From assembly GCA_015680685.1 (NCBI GenBank), contig MNCI01000181.1, positions 223,507 through 287,506 on the forward strand: a stretch of DNA of 64,000 nt, in the 5' to 3' direction. A program made the position numbers and the translations under genes. Within the stretch, counting starts at the first letter, position 1. Every line of letters begins with the position of its first letter. The notes below the pieces were generated by a model that was not told the origin of the DNA, did no database searches, and saw only the letters and a list, made by a program, of their open reading frames with translations. This stretch comes from Gnetum montanum. Its lineage: Eukaryota > Streptophyta > Gnetopsida > Gnetales > Gnetaceae. This document shows positions 11,751 to 24,512 of this stretch, in pieces.

Positions 11751-12521
11751 AGAAAAAAGAGCTCATAGTTTGCATTACCCTGGAAAAGTAACTCACGCTG
11801 TGGTAGCTAGCAACTCATGCTGTGATGGCAAGAAATACATGCTACAAGAGGGGTTTCTAACGCTGCAACTAGCAAGGGATTTGTGAGTAGTTCACGCTGC
11901 GAAAACAATAACTCATGCTATACCGAAAAAATAGTAACTAATACTGCACACCCTACCAATCACTCACGTTGAACCAGGAACCAGTCATTCACGTTGAACA
12001 TGTTACAAATAAAGAGCCAAAAACTAATTAATCATGTTGCACTCAACAACCTCAACCCCAAGCAAACTGACGTTGCCAAGGCCCTCACGTTGCAGGGACA
12101 CACAACTCACGCTCACGCCGTGTACGGAAATTAGGCACTCACGCTCAGTGTAGCCAAAAATTCATGATGGGTTGTGTTAGGCTAGAATACTCACACTGAT
12201 CAGGGGCCATATACTCACGTAGGAATATGGTCCTGCACTCACATTGACACTGATTTTAGTCCTGCACTCACAGTGACACTGATTTTAGTCTTGCACTTGC
12301 ACTGGCACTGATTTTATTCATGAGTTTATGTTGACATTGATTTTAGTCATGTATTCACGCTAGGCAACTGAAGCCAGGAACTCACGCTAAGTGATGGAAG
12401 TCAAGATACTCACACTGATCTAAGTTATATACTCACATTGTGACAACCAAGATGGATGCTCACACTAATCCCGCTCATCTCCCCAAATTCAACCCAATTT
12501 ACTGACACTTTGAAAAAAAGA

Positions 12522-12539
12522 GGGGGGGGGGGGGGGGGG
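12522..12539 (+). repeat. Poly-G tract (18 G)
   Basis: An uninterrupted G run, preceded by CACTTTGAAAAAAAGA and followed by ACAATAACTCACGATG. Confidence 0.95.
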
Positions 12540-13374
12540 ACAATAACTCACGATGGAATAATTTACACTTGCAAGAACCCACGCTGCAATAAAAACTAGA
12601 CATTCAAACCCCCCAGTAACCCTTGGATACTAGGCATTCAAACTGTCATTTACAAGCCCTAGAACTACAACTAATACTGGGAACAAAAATCCTGCAATTC
12701 ATGGCAGGGAAAAAAATTACAAAAAACCTGACCCTCCCCAAAACCGTAAAAATAAAAATGCAAGACTGTAAAAATAAAAATGCAAGGCCAGTTGGCTAGA
12801 CCAGCCAGCAAGCGATGGTAGCTAGGCTTGCCAAAGGGCCATAGCTACCAAAAGGCCCAACAAGGGTGGCCACTCCCCGATGTCGCCACGAAGCCATGGT
12901 CACAGCTGCCTTCTGATATGCCTATCGTCACGGCGTTGCCTGCCATCATGCCCCGCTGCCCTGCTACCTGCCATCACAACTATACACCACCTCTAGCTCA
13001 CCCAGTGCTGTCGCCAATGTGCCTTGCTGCATCCACCATGATCCACAATTCGCTCCAGTGCCACTGCTTCTGTGCCTCCACCATGCTACCGCTTCGCACT
13101 GTCTGTTGCTCGCCATCACCACACATCACGTCAGGGTCACGCCACGCAGGCCTATGTAGTCTGCTAACCGAAACCCTTGATCATGGGAGATGCTAAATTA
13201 GTTCTTCCCCTTCCTCTATGAATGCTAGGCTATCTTGCTTCTTCCCTTTCCTGCATTCCTGTTTCTCCTGTCTCCCCATCTCTCTCACTGCACGTCTGCT
13301 TGGGCATCATTGTCCTGGCACACTCACGCTGACTGCCATCATGTCCAAGTAGTTCACGCTTTGAGGAAATTTTT

Positions 13375-13393
13375 GGGGGGGGGGGGGGGGGGG
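13375..13393 (+). repeat. Poly-G tract (19 G)
   Basis: A second G run in a similar context (CGCTTTGAGGAAATTTTT before, CAGGGAGCTCACGTTG after). Confidence 0.95.
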
Positions 13394-13671
13394 CAGGGAG
13401 CTCACGTTGCTCATCATTTTCAATCACTCCCTATTTTCATCCTCAAACTGCTCACGCTAGGCACTTGTTTTCAACTCATGCTTTGGCTAAATCACTTACA
13501 CTTGCATCCCATCCACACGTGGCATGTTTTCTTCATCTTTTATCTTTTATTTTCTTTATTCTATTTTATTCTATTCTATCTCATTTTCACTTTGTTTCAC
13601 ATGCTTCCAAGGTAAATAATTTCTTATGCATATTCAAATATCCTTCTTTTGCAAAAATATATGTACAACCC

Positions 13672-13820
13672 GGTATGGCCTTAAACTACCACGCATGGCC
13701 CGGTACAGCCTTAAACTGCCACACATAGCCCGGTATGGCCTTAAACTACCACTCATGGCCTAGTACGGCCTTAAACTGCCACCCCTGGCCTGGTATGGCT
13801 TTAAACTACCATACATCTCA
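13672..13820 (+). repeat. 30 bp tandem repeat in the E2 spacer, five copies
   Basis: GGTATGGCCTTAAACTACCAC and variants begin at 13672, 13702, 13732, 13762 and 13792, exactly 30 bp apart. The core ATGGCCTTAAACT also occurs at 10920-11030. Confidence 0.9.
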
Positions 13821-13945
13821 GCATGACGGTAAACTATCCTTGGTGTACCATCGGTTACATTTAAACGTAAAATTAATTTCTTAAGAAAAAAAGAAAACTC
13901 ACCCTCACTAATATAGCTCCTTGTTTCATTGGCAGGAGAAAACAC

Positions 13946-15100
13946 ATGGATAGCAAGCAACTCTTCATACCGTTGTCTATCAATGGACCACATGGAGCAA
14001 TTAAATGAGAAATCAATCTAGAGTCCATTGATTTAGACTCCCCAACATATGATAATTTAGTCGCATCAACCCAAGAAACATTAGATTGCTTTAAAGGAAT
14101 GACAAAATCTCTAGACCTAGAAGTCGATAACATCACCGAAGATCCCCTAGCCAAAACCCCCATAACCACGTCAGATGGTGAGGTTAAAATTTTAAAAATA
14201 AGTGCTCTATTAAATCCACAACTTACCAGTGGCATAGCTTGAGTGCTAAAAGATAACATGAAAGCATTTGCTTGGTCTTACACTGACATGCCTAGGCTCA
14301 ACCCTCGAATATTCCAACATAACATTATACTTGATCCAAAACTAAGACTAGTGAAACAAAAAGCATGCAAGGTCAAGCCTGAAGTAGCATTGGCAGTTCG
14401 CAATGAGATCACAAAGCTTTATCAAGCTAGTTTCATTCAAGCTGTGGACTACGCTGATTGGGTATCCAACATGGTTATAGTTCCAAAGAAGAACGGGAGC
14501 ATTCATCTATGTATTGACTTCCATGACCTCAACATTGCAACCATAAAGGATGACTTCCCACTAGCTAGCATCGATCAACTTGTTGATTCAACTACTAGGC
14601 ATGCACTATTATCCCTTATGGATTACTTTTCAGGATACAACCAGATTAGGATCAACCCTGAACATCAACTCAGGATAACCTTTATGACACCATGGGGTAC
14701 ATTTTGTCATACGATGATGTCATTTGATCTCAAGAACGTCGGGGCCACATGTCAACGAGCGATGACGTTCATCTTTAGTGATCACATGTTCAACTCGCTC
14801 AATGACTATGTAGATGACATTGCAGTCAAATCAAAAATAACTGAGCAACATGTACAAGATCTAGACTTGTTACTGAAACATTGTCTAAAATACAAGCTTA
14901 GACTCAACCTGAAGAAATGTGTCTTTGGGGTCAAAATAGGTAAAATGCTTGGATTCGTCGTATCTGAGACAGGGATACGAGTAGATCCGGATAAGGTTAC
15001 ATCAATAAAAAATTTGAAACCACCTAGCAACCTTACCGAACTTCGCAGTCTACAAGGTAGATTATAGTTTATTAAACGCTTTATTGAAAAACTGATGGAC
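13946..15100 (+). pseudogene. E2 reverse transcriptase (broken by stops)
   Basis: RT copies element RNA. The frame is open from just before the candidate splice acceptor, with an ATG at 13946 and an acidic pre-domain (13946-14240) interrupted by stops at about 14007 and 14240. The domain follows: AFAWSYTDMPRLNP, FIQAVDYADWVSNMVIVPKK, CIDFHDLN, DYFSGYNQIRINPEHQ, then the catalytic YVDD at 14807-14818 with both aspartates, and KMLGFVVSETGI. A TAG at 15065 interrupts the connection to RNase H. Sequence style is Tat rather than Athila. Confidence 0.88.
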
Positions 15101-15640
15101 AGGTTGACGCCTATGCAGCACTTATTGCACAAGAATGTTTATTTTGAATGGACTCCACAGTGCCAAGAAGCCTTTGAGAACATCAAAACGACACTAGCTC
15201 AACTACCAACAATTCATCCACCACTGAACAATAAACCATTTTACATCTACCTTGCAACATCTGAATCATCTATAGTGTTTATGCTTTGTCAGAAACACGA
15301 TGATGGAACTGAAATCCCTATTTACTACTTGAGCCATGCATTAGTAGCCTACGAACTACGTTACAATGATGTGGAAAGGTCATGCCTTACCCTTATCTTT
15401 TCTTTAAGTGGCGACATTATCTCTTCCGTAACCAAGTTAATATCATCTGTAAAGACAACGTGCTTAGAGCTATCATGAACAACATATACAAATCAAGTAA
15501 GATAGCTAGACGGAAAGTGATGATTGCTAAGTTTGACTTGCACTACATAGCTCAATCATCAGTTAAAGGTCAAGCTATAGTCAATCAAATGACCTCATCA
15601 CCGACGCAAGACCAAGCAACAATCAACCCAAAGTTTTCAG
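15065..15640 (+). pseudogene. E2 gypsy-type RNase H (frameshifted)
   Basis: This directly follows RT. FEWTPQCQEAFENIK and LATSESSIVFMLCQKHDDG are the conserved start of the gypsy RNase H; PIYYLSHALVAYELRY follows. The frame shifts near 15385-15400 and continues as KVMIAKFDLHYIAQSSVKGQ, the end of the domain. Confidence 0.8.
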
Positions 15641-16259
15641 ATGAGAATGTAAACACAATAGACATAGTACCTGATAACTACGACACAATCTTAAACTTTG
15701 ATGGAGCATCAACCTCCGGAGGAGGAAGTGCTACAGCTATCATCACATATCCCTCTGGGGGAGATCCAACCCTTTGCTTATCATTTAAACTTTCCTTGTA
15801 CTAACAACGTGGAAAAGTACGAAGGTCTCCTTGGAGGTCTCATGGCAGCACTGGCTGCAGAAACCACATGGCTCGTAGTTAGAGGTGACTCACAGTTAGT
15901 CATCAATCAGGTCACTGACGTATATGTATGTAAAGATTTACATTTACAACCATACTATGACTTGAGAAAACACCTGCTGAAACAATTCACAAACATAGAT
16001 GTGCAACATGTTTCCAAAAATGACAATACCATCGCAGATGCACTTGCAACACTAGCCCTAAACATTTCACTTGACATGTTTCATGCGTTGCCCAGTTCCA
16101 TAATGAGTTGTGTCAAGCTCATAACTAACACTCCTGATGAACTACCCATAGCATCCGTTAGCATGACACACATTGTGAAATGGTACGATGATATAAAGGA
16201 GTACCTTCTACATGGTGAACCACCTCAACATCTAACAAATGCTCAGAAGGACACAGTAT
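15641..16259 (+). pseudogene. E2 second (archaeal-type) RNase H
   Basis: A second RNase H follows the first. It shows LNFDGASTSGGG (Asp at 15700-15702), TNNVEKYEGLLGGL after a frameshift near 15780, RGDSQLVINQV (Asp at 15887-15889) and IADALATLA (Asp at 16037-16039). The four acidic positions expected of RNase H are all present. Tat-lineage elements are known to have acquired this extra domain. Length and order match that lineage. The frameshift makes the copy inactive. Confidence 0.85.
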
Positions 16260-17420
16260 GAAAATGCTCTTGGCAGTATGTACTAGTAGGGGATATGCTA
16301 TGTCATAGATCCTATGAAGGCATTTTGATAGTGTGCATTAGTAGCATTGATGGCCAAACCATCGTCGAGTAGGTTCATGAAGGACTTTGCAGAGGGCACA
16401 TAGGACCTAAGGCAATGGCAACCAAAATTAGACGTTTAGGCTACTATTGGCTGCACATGGAGTACGACTGTTTCTCCAAAGTCAAAACGTGCAACATCTG
16501 TCAAAAACATGGTAATCTTATACATGTGCCACCTAAAAAGTTGCATATAGCTCAAATCACATGGCCTTTCCAAAAATGGGGGTTAGACATCATAGGACCA
16601 ATAACTCCCACATCTTCCGCAGGACATAGCTTCATTATAACTGCAATGGAATATTTCACAAAATGGGTAGAAGCCATTCCTCTTAGGAAGACCACATCAA
16701 AACAAGTATGCAACTTCATCCTTGACAACATTGTGACTCATTTTGGCATTCCAATGACCATAATCACTGATAACGGGCCACAATTTAGCAATGTCGAAAC
16801 CAAAACCATTTGTGAGAGCCTAGGCATCAAACATTCATTTTTATCATCATACTATCCTCAGAGCAACAGTCAAGCAAAATCCATGAATAAAATGGTCATC
16901 ATGGTGCTCAAGAAAATGCTTAATCAAAGCAAAAGAAGATGGCACGAACAGCTAGTGTATGCGCTATGGGCATATCAAACGATGCACAGAACATCCATAG
17001 GTAAAACACCATATAGTCTTGTCTATGGTTCAAAAGCTATTTTACCTTTGGAGTTGTAGGTACCTTTGTTGCGGATCACACTCTCCAGACTCCTCAATAA
17101 AAGTCAAAATAATGACTCGCGCATTGTTGACCTTGACTCGGTTGAGGAGGAACGAACACGCACACTGGATCAAATTGAGTGGTACCAAAAGCAATAACGA
17201 CGATGACATCAACATGACATTCACAAGTGCCTAATCAAGGAAGGTGACCTTGTCCTTAAGACAGTCCGCAAACACATGGACAAATTCTCTGCCAACTGGG
17301 AAGGGCATTACTTGGTCACCAAAGCATATGAAAATGGAGCGTTCAAACTAGCTGATATGGATGGTAACAAGCTTTCTCATCTAACAAATTACATGTACCT
17401 CGAGCCATTTTACATCTGAA
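16260..17420 (+). pseudogene. E2 integrase (active-site Glu replaced)
   Basis: The H2C2 zinc-binding part is VHEGLCRGHIG (about 16372-16405) with CNICQKHG (about 16492-16515). The core shows WGLDIIGPITP (first Asp) and ITDNGPQF (second Asp, about 16768). The third acidic residue is missing: the block reads PQSNSQAKSMNK, with Lys (AAA, 16877-16879) where related integrases have Glu. Stops follow at 17057 and near 17197-17205. The C-terminus is readable in the same frame to TGA at 17417: EGHYLVTKAYENGAFKLADM and LEPFYI, typical of Tat integrases. Confidence 0.87.
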
Positions 17421-17448
17421 AAAAGCCTAAGGTATGCATTCGTCCTAG

Positions 17449-17752
17449 CATCATGATGGTAAATTGATACCATAGATTTGTCCTGGCATCATGACAATAA
17501 ACTGATACCACAAATTCGTCCTAGCATCATGACAATAAACTGATACCACAGATTCTTCCTGGCATCATGACAATAAACTGATATCATAGATTCGTATTGG
17601 CATCATGATGGTAAATTGATACCACAGACTCGTCCTGGCATCATGACGGTAAACTAATACCATAGACTTATTTTGGCATCATGACGGTAAACTGATACCA
17701 TAGAACAGTCCTAGCATCACGACCTAAAACTGATACCATAGATCATTCAGAA
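17449..17752 (+). repeat. 38 bp tandem repeat, eight copies
   Basis: CATCATGA (CATCACGA in the last) begins at 17449, 17487, 17525, 17563, 17601, 17639, 17677 and 17715, always 38 bp apart. Units contain TGACGGTAAACTGATACCA and variants. There are no unique spacers. Confidence 0.95.
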
Positions 17753-18506
17753 TGATAATAAACTACCACATTCTTATCTGCCAGAGTTTTCTAAGACTAT
17801 AAACTAGCTCGCCTCTCCATAGTTCTCCATGACTATAAACTAGCATTGCACTATCCGCTATGACGCTAAACTGGCAACGTCCAACAGGTTATGACATAAA
17901 ACTAATCCACGACAGTCCACCAAGACTATAAACTGGAAACTTCTTCACTGACCTACTAATATGTGGCTAAAATCAAATGTCATGTCTTCATCAACCTGCT
18001 CAATGAATTCATCACTAGACTCTAACAACATTGCTGCTGCTCAATTTTGTTTGCCTGCGGTTGCATGTGGTGTCTCCATCCTACTGGTTGGATCCATGTT
18101 TAAAATGTTAAGCTAACTCATTCAATCGTGGTTTTCTTGTCTTCTTGGACTTTTGTTTGTAGGATGACACCTAGAGGTGTTCGTACACAGATGCACTTCA
18201 TCACGGCAACGAGGTACCACATTGTTCTTGATGCATGTAATTAGGTTAATCAAACCGTTCACAAGTACATTCCCAATTCCCCAAACATCCCTTATTCCCT
18301 ATCATGTTCTCTCTACCCTATTCAGTTACATTTCCCAGGTACATCCCAGTCACCTAAAAACACTAAACACATGGTTGCACACTGTAACTCTTAAGGCAGT
18401 TGCAACACATAGCACAACCCATGATACAATCACAAGCACACGAGCACGAGTACAACATTAAAAAAATGCTCTTTCCACACAAAAAAAAACTGTGTTCAAA
18501 AAAAGA

Positions 18507-18529
18507 ATATATATATATATATATATATA
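18507..18529 (+). repeat. AT dinucleotide microsatellite
   Basis: About 11 AT units in the E2 3' region. Confidence 0.9.
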
Positions 18530-19065
18530 ATCGAAGAGGAAAATCCATCACGAGACCCTTGTCACTTCCCATACAAGCCCTAGGTGGGAAGGTACTTGTC
18601 TTGGAAGAAAACACTCATGTCTCAAACAATCATGTTGCATCCCACCACGTGGCTTTGGCTATTGGACAACGAGTTCCCTTTGACACTCAATAAGGGTCTT
18701 GTTTCTCCAAAGAACGCACCACCTCATCACATGGCTTTAGTTGTGATAAAGAATTCTATTAAACAGGACACAAGAGTCTCGTTCCTCCAAAGGACGCACA
18801 TTCCATGCCTTGGTCCCAAGTCTGCTAGATACTGGCTATTGACAAGGACCAACATGATGTGTTCACACAAGAGCATTCCTCTTCCTATAGTAACAAACCT
18901 TCTCCCTATACATCTCAAAACCTCATTTCTTGATCCCATGTACTTCTGAACACGATGCGATGACATCTGGCCAAGTGCCAAAGAACAATGCTTGATACCC
19001 AGTTGCTTGTGGTGTTTGGTACTTCTTTTTCAATGCCTCTTGGGGAGATTCCTCCAGGAGTCAAC

Positions 19066-19078
19066 AAAGAGGGGCCAA
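19066..19078 (+). other. E2 polypurine tract candidate
   Basis: AAAGAGGGG followed by CCAA lies directly before the 3' LTR start TGAAAACACC. This is the expected place for plus-strand priming, although CC interrupts the purines. Confidence 0.6.
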
Positions 19079-20815
19079 TGAAAACACCACAAAAATTTTG
19101 GCCTAGCACTTTCAGACAAGATTCAAGCTAAGTCATGTAGCCACCCAAGCATGAATACAGCATGACCAAACTTGGAGGTCTCCGAAACAGCCCCCGATGG
19201 TCCACAATTCAATAGGCAGGGTTCCCCTGGAGCCCACAAGTGACTGCACCAACTTTCGACATCTAGAATCAAAATTTTTGGGCACAAAATGCTTGGTTTT
19301 GGCTAAGTAAACTTTGGTCACACTGTAGCTTATGCTGCCCAGCGTAAGGATTAGCGTCACCAACTGTTGGAGCCCTGAAACTGAGTCAAAACAAGCTGAA
19401 ATTAAGCACAAGGACCCCCCATGAACTTCACCAAGGTCTCCAATAGCTTCCAACCTCTAGAAAATCAAGATTTTGGCCTCAAATATGCCACTTTGACTTG
19501 GTGACGCTAGGGTTACTTTTCAGACGCTGCAAAGCGTAAGGCTCAGCGTCACCAACTTTTGGAGCCTCGAAACTGAGTCAAAACAAGCTGAAATTGAGCA
19601 TAGGGACCCCTCATGACCTTCACCAAGGTCCCCAATAGCTCCTAGCCTCTAGAAAATCAAGATTTGGGCCTCAAATATGCCACTTTGACTTGGTGACGCT
19701 GGGGTTACTTTTCAGACGCTGCACAGCGTAAGGCTCAGCATCACCAACCAAAACAGCCTCCAAATGAGCTCAAAATTGACAAGTAGCACCCTATGGACCT
19801 TAGGCATGTAGCTCCACTTTGAAAATGGGTCTCACACATCCAAAATGGGCTCATAATGCATCATAAAAATTGGGCACGTTGATGGTCATGTTGACACCCT
19901 GGGACGCTAACGCCAGGAGACACTGTAGACATGCCAGAGCCAGATCCACGCATGCTGGAGGCCTTGGTGGAGCAAAAATAGCATAGATTCATAGATCTAG
20001 AGGCTAGACATTCAAATCCACTCTTGTACTTTAACATTCTTTGTACATTTTGCATTTTTTAGTGTATCAAGCTCTTACGTTGTGGATCACACACGCCAGT
20101 GTGAGAGATCTTGGTCATGCTGCACTCTGTACATTGTAAAATTCTATGCATCTGGTCAAAATGTTCATACCTGTCACCCAGTCTATATTGCTTGCATTCG
20201 GTAACCATGGATCTTCCACATAGATCTGAATCCTACACTCAAACCTGCATAAATACCTCGATCTCACACTAAATCGAGGTTGGAAATTCTAAACACACAA
20301 GAGCATAGAACGCTAGGAAAATCTCTTCATACAAAACTTGTTCATGCTGAGAAACTTTGAGCATCCAAATCTCACATGCCAGACACCTTGGAGTCAGCAA
20401 ACCTGCACTCTCTCAGTGTCTGTACATCCTTCACATTGGAGCTAATGTCTACCTTGCAATCATTCTGCAACTACATTATGACCGGTGCACTTCTTTGTAA
20501 TTTTCAATCAATACAAATAGTTACATTTTTGCCAATCATATTTATAGTTTATAGTATTTTTAGCTTATGCTATTTACACCTTGTTTGCGCTTGTTAACAT
20601 TTACGTTTGCATTTTTTTACGATAACCTAACGCACTGCCATTGCGTACACTAGGGGAAGTCGTTGTTTGATTTGCGTGCAGACCATCCAAGGAACTCTAC
20701 CTTCATTTTTCTAGCTTGCCCTCATGCGAAGGTAGGGTCTGATGTATCTCTTCAAAGATCTTTAGATGTTCATTTTTTCTCTTCTAGTCTTACGCTGACG
20801 ATTTCGGACAGTACA
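19079..20815 (+). repeat. E2 3' LTR
   Basis: It matches the 5' LTR from TGAAAACACC to CAGTACA but has only three copies of the internal repeat of about 190 bp. It is followed at once by CATAG (20816-20820). Confidence 0.9.
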
Positions 20816-20820
20816 CATAG
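20816..20820. repeat. E2 target-site duplication, right copy (CATAG)
   Basis: Identical to 4215-4219. Confidence 0.9.
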
Positions 20821-21574
20821 TACGCATATATATATGGTTAGCTGTAAGGGTACTGCTGCCTTGGTGATGGCATTCCCCATGACTATGGATGTTGCCACTG
20901 CTGGTATTACTCATATGGCTATGATGGAGATCCACTTGGATAATAAGTTTGTTGTTGTTGATGGAACTACCTTAGATTGCTTTGAGGATAAGGCAATCTT
21001 TTGGATGCTTGCCTTCTTGCCAGTCTAGGATTCAACACATACATCCTAGACTTCTGCAAGTGTGACATGACAAGGCAACATCCTTTAGGATGTTTGTATT
21101 GGTAGATGTCACACCTGCCATCATCATTTAATTCTATCTCCACAATTTCTTCTACTACAGCAACTTTGTTCTTACCCCTTTGGTAGGTATGTTCAGCTTG
21201 TTTTCACCTCCTGCGATTGCGATCACTACTCTACGCTCTTGATTCTTCTGCAATTTTTAAAGTAGTTTGAAATTTTTCATCCAAAAAATCTCACATTTTA
21301 TCTACCTTAGCCAAAATTTTAAATAGACTTTTGAATCAGAAAGGTCTTTCTGTTTACCACCTCATCAAGTGGTGACTCCTCCTCATTGTCACAAAATTGG
21401 ACCTCCCTTTTTCTAATGAAAGGATCTTTGTTATATTTCTCAGCACTTTCCCATTTCCTTAGCTCTCCTTCTTTTGCTACATGCTCTATCAGTCTTTGGA
21501 TCTAATGGGCTCTAAGTTATGATAGTCATCCTTGGGCATAAATCATAGGGTTCTTCTCGTTTCTAATCTAAGTT
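20821..21574 (-). pseudogene. E1 gag C-terminal part, between E2 and E3
   Basis: This is gag of E1 on the minus strand, collinear with E4 52800-53540. A knuckle-like block CDIYQYKHPKGCC lies at about 21055-21105; in E5 the fourth residue is Cys instead of Tyr. The segment ends at the left LTR of E3. The frame has several stops. Confidence 0.7.
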
Positions 21575-22391
21575 TGATGAGTGGCAAGGTACCCCTACAC
21601 TCAACTATACAAATATGAGCATTTCACGCACAATCCAGTCAAACTCTGCAGATGGGCTAGTTGTGGTATCTAGATAGTTACTTGCTAATCATAGTTCTCT
21701 GTCTTCCCACCTGGACTAGTATTTGCTTTATCACGTATGGTTTAGTCTAGAGTGAGGTGTATGATATAGTTTCTAACCTAGTGCTACTTTGGGGGCAATG
21801 GAAAATAACTTTAATTAAGCTAGGAGGATAAGGGAGAGAGAGTCTAAGCTAGCCTAAGTGCAATGAGCATCCATCCCTTAATCATCCGTACACATCTTGG
21901 ACCTCGTGCATGACTACCATTGGGATCACCAAGCACATGTCCTAGGTATGCTACTGGGATACCAAGTAGTCACACTTGAATGCTTGTGATCAAGTTGTAC
22001 TCATTCCACATTTAGGATTTTAGGGTAAAGAGATATTAACTATGAAAGCAATAAATAACAATAATAATTAAATAGTTAAACTAAGTGAATGCTGTAATGA
22101 TGCAGTAATCTCGATCTTTATTTTTGATCATGTGCGTGTCCAAGTACGCCAAACTCAAATAAAGGTGCCGTACAATTACAATCATCACACTACGGGCATG
22201 CACTGGGAGAAAGGGTTCAAAAAGACTAAAAATGAAAACTAACTTCTAACTAAAAAGCTCCTTGACTCCTTTGTGTGCCTAAGGTGTATTTATAGGCTAC
22301 TCAAGAGCCATGATATCATGTATAAGATATCGCAAGCCAAGCCACGATATCACGTATGTAATATCATGACCTAATGAATCACGATTCATCA
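21575..22391 (-). repeat. E3 3' LTR
   Basis: It runs from TGATGAGTGG to GATTCATCA and matches 27015-27848. Its palindromic promoter segment is decayed relative to the other copy. Confidence 0.88.

Positions 22392-24512
<2,121 letters not shown>

Larger units (their letters stand above)
10750..13935 (+). other. E2 pro-RT spacer, candidate intron of Ogre type
   Basis: No sense protein domain is readable in these 3.2 kb. Features seen are a degenerate ATGGCCTTAAACT repeat (10860-11030), an antisense two-exon remnant (11435-11750), about 30 CTCACGCTG-like motifs (11780-13500), poly-G tracts (12522-12539 and 13375-13393), a GC-richer patch (12780-13230), and a 30 bp array (13672-13820). The right end has a good acceptor: CACTAAT, then a pyrimidine-rich run ending TTGGCAG at 13935; the RT frame is open from 13877 across this point. 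The donor could not be fixed. Inference rests on the known intron between protease and RT in Ogre elements. A nested insertion of an unrecognised element is the alternative. Confidence 0.5.
17421..19061 (+). other. E2 3' region between integrase and 3' LTR
   Basis: No protein domain is recognised. It starts with the 38 bp array, followed by degenerate TATAAACTGG-like repeats to about 17950, an AT dinucleotide run at 18507-18529, and loosely repeated CTCCAAAG-ACGCACC segments (18700-18800). Confidence 0.6.
4220..20815 (+). mobile_element. E2: Tat/Ogre-type Ty3/gypsy retrotransposon, complete with two LTRs
   Basis: The element has two related long LTRs (4220-6147 and 19079-20815), an exact CATAG duplication, a PBS-like site at 6154, and the order gag, protease, spacer, RT, RNase H, second (archaeal-type) RNase H, integrase, 3' region and a purine tract. 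The dual RNase H is a hallmark of the Tat lineage, and a spacer or intron between protease and RT is known for Ogre elements of that lineage. Length is 16.6 kb. Many in-frame stops and an integrase active-site substitution mean it is not autonomous. It inserted into the gag of E1. Confidence 0.92.

Noticed and set aside
12828-13196. Open frame of 122 codons rich in Pro, Cys and Ser
   Set aside because: It lies in the GC-richer patch of the E2 spacer, shows no domain, and the motif structure is at the DNA level.
13235-13728. Hydrophobic open frames
   Set aside because: They cross the poly-G tract and T-rich sequence; the composition explains them.
17449-17752. Evenly spaced repeats that could suggest a CRISPR array
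   Set aside because: The whole 38 bp unit repeats; there are no unique spacers and the setting is a plant retrotransposon.
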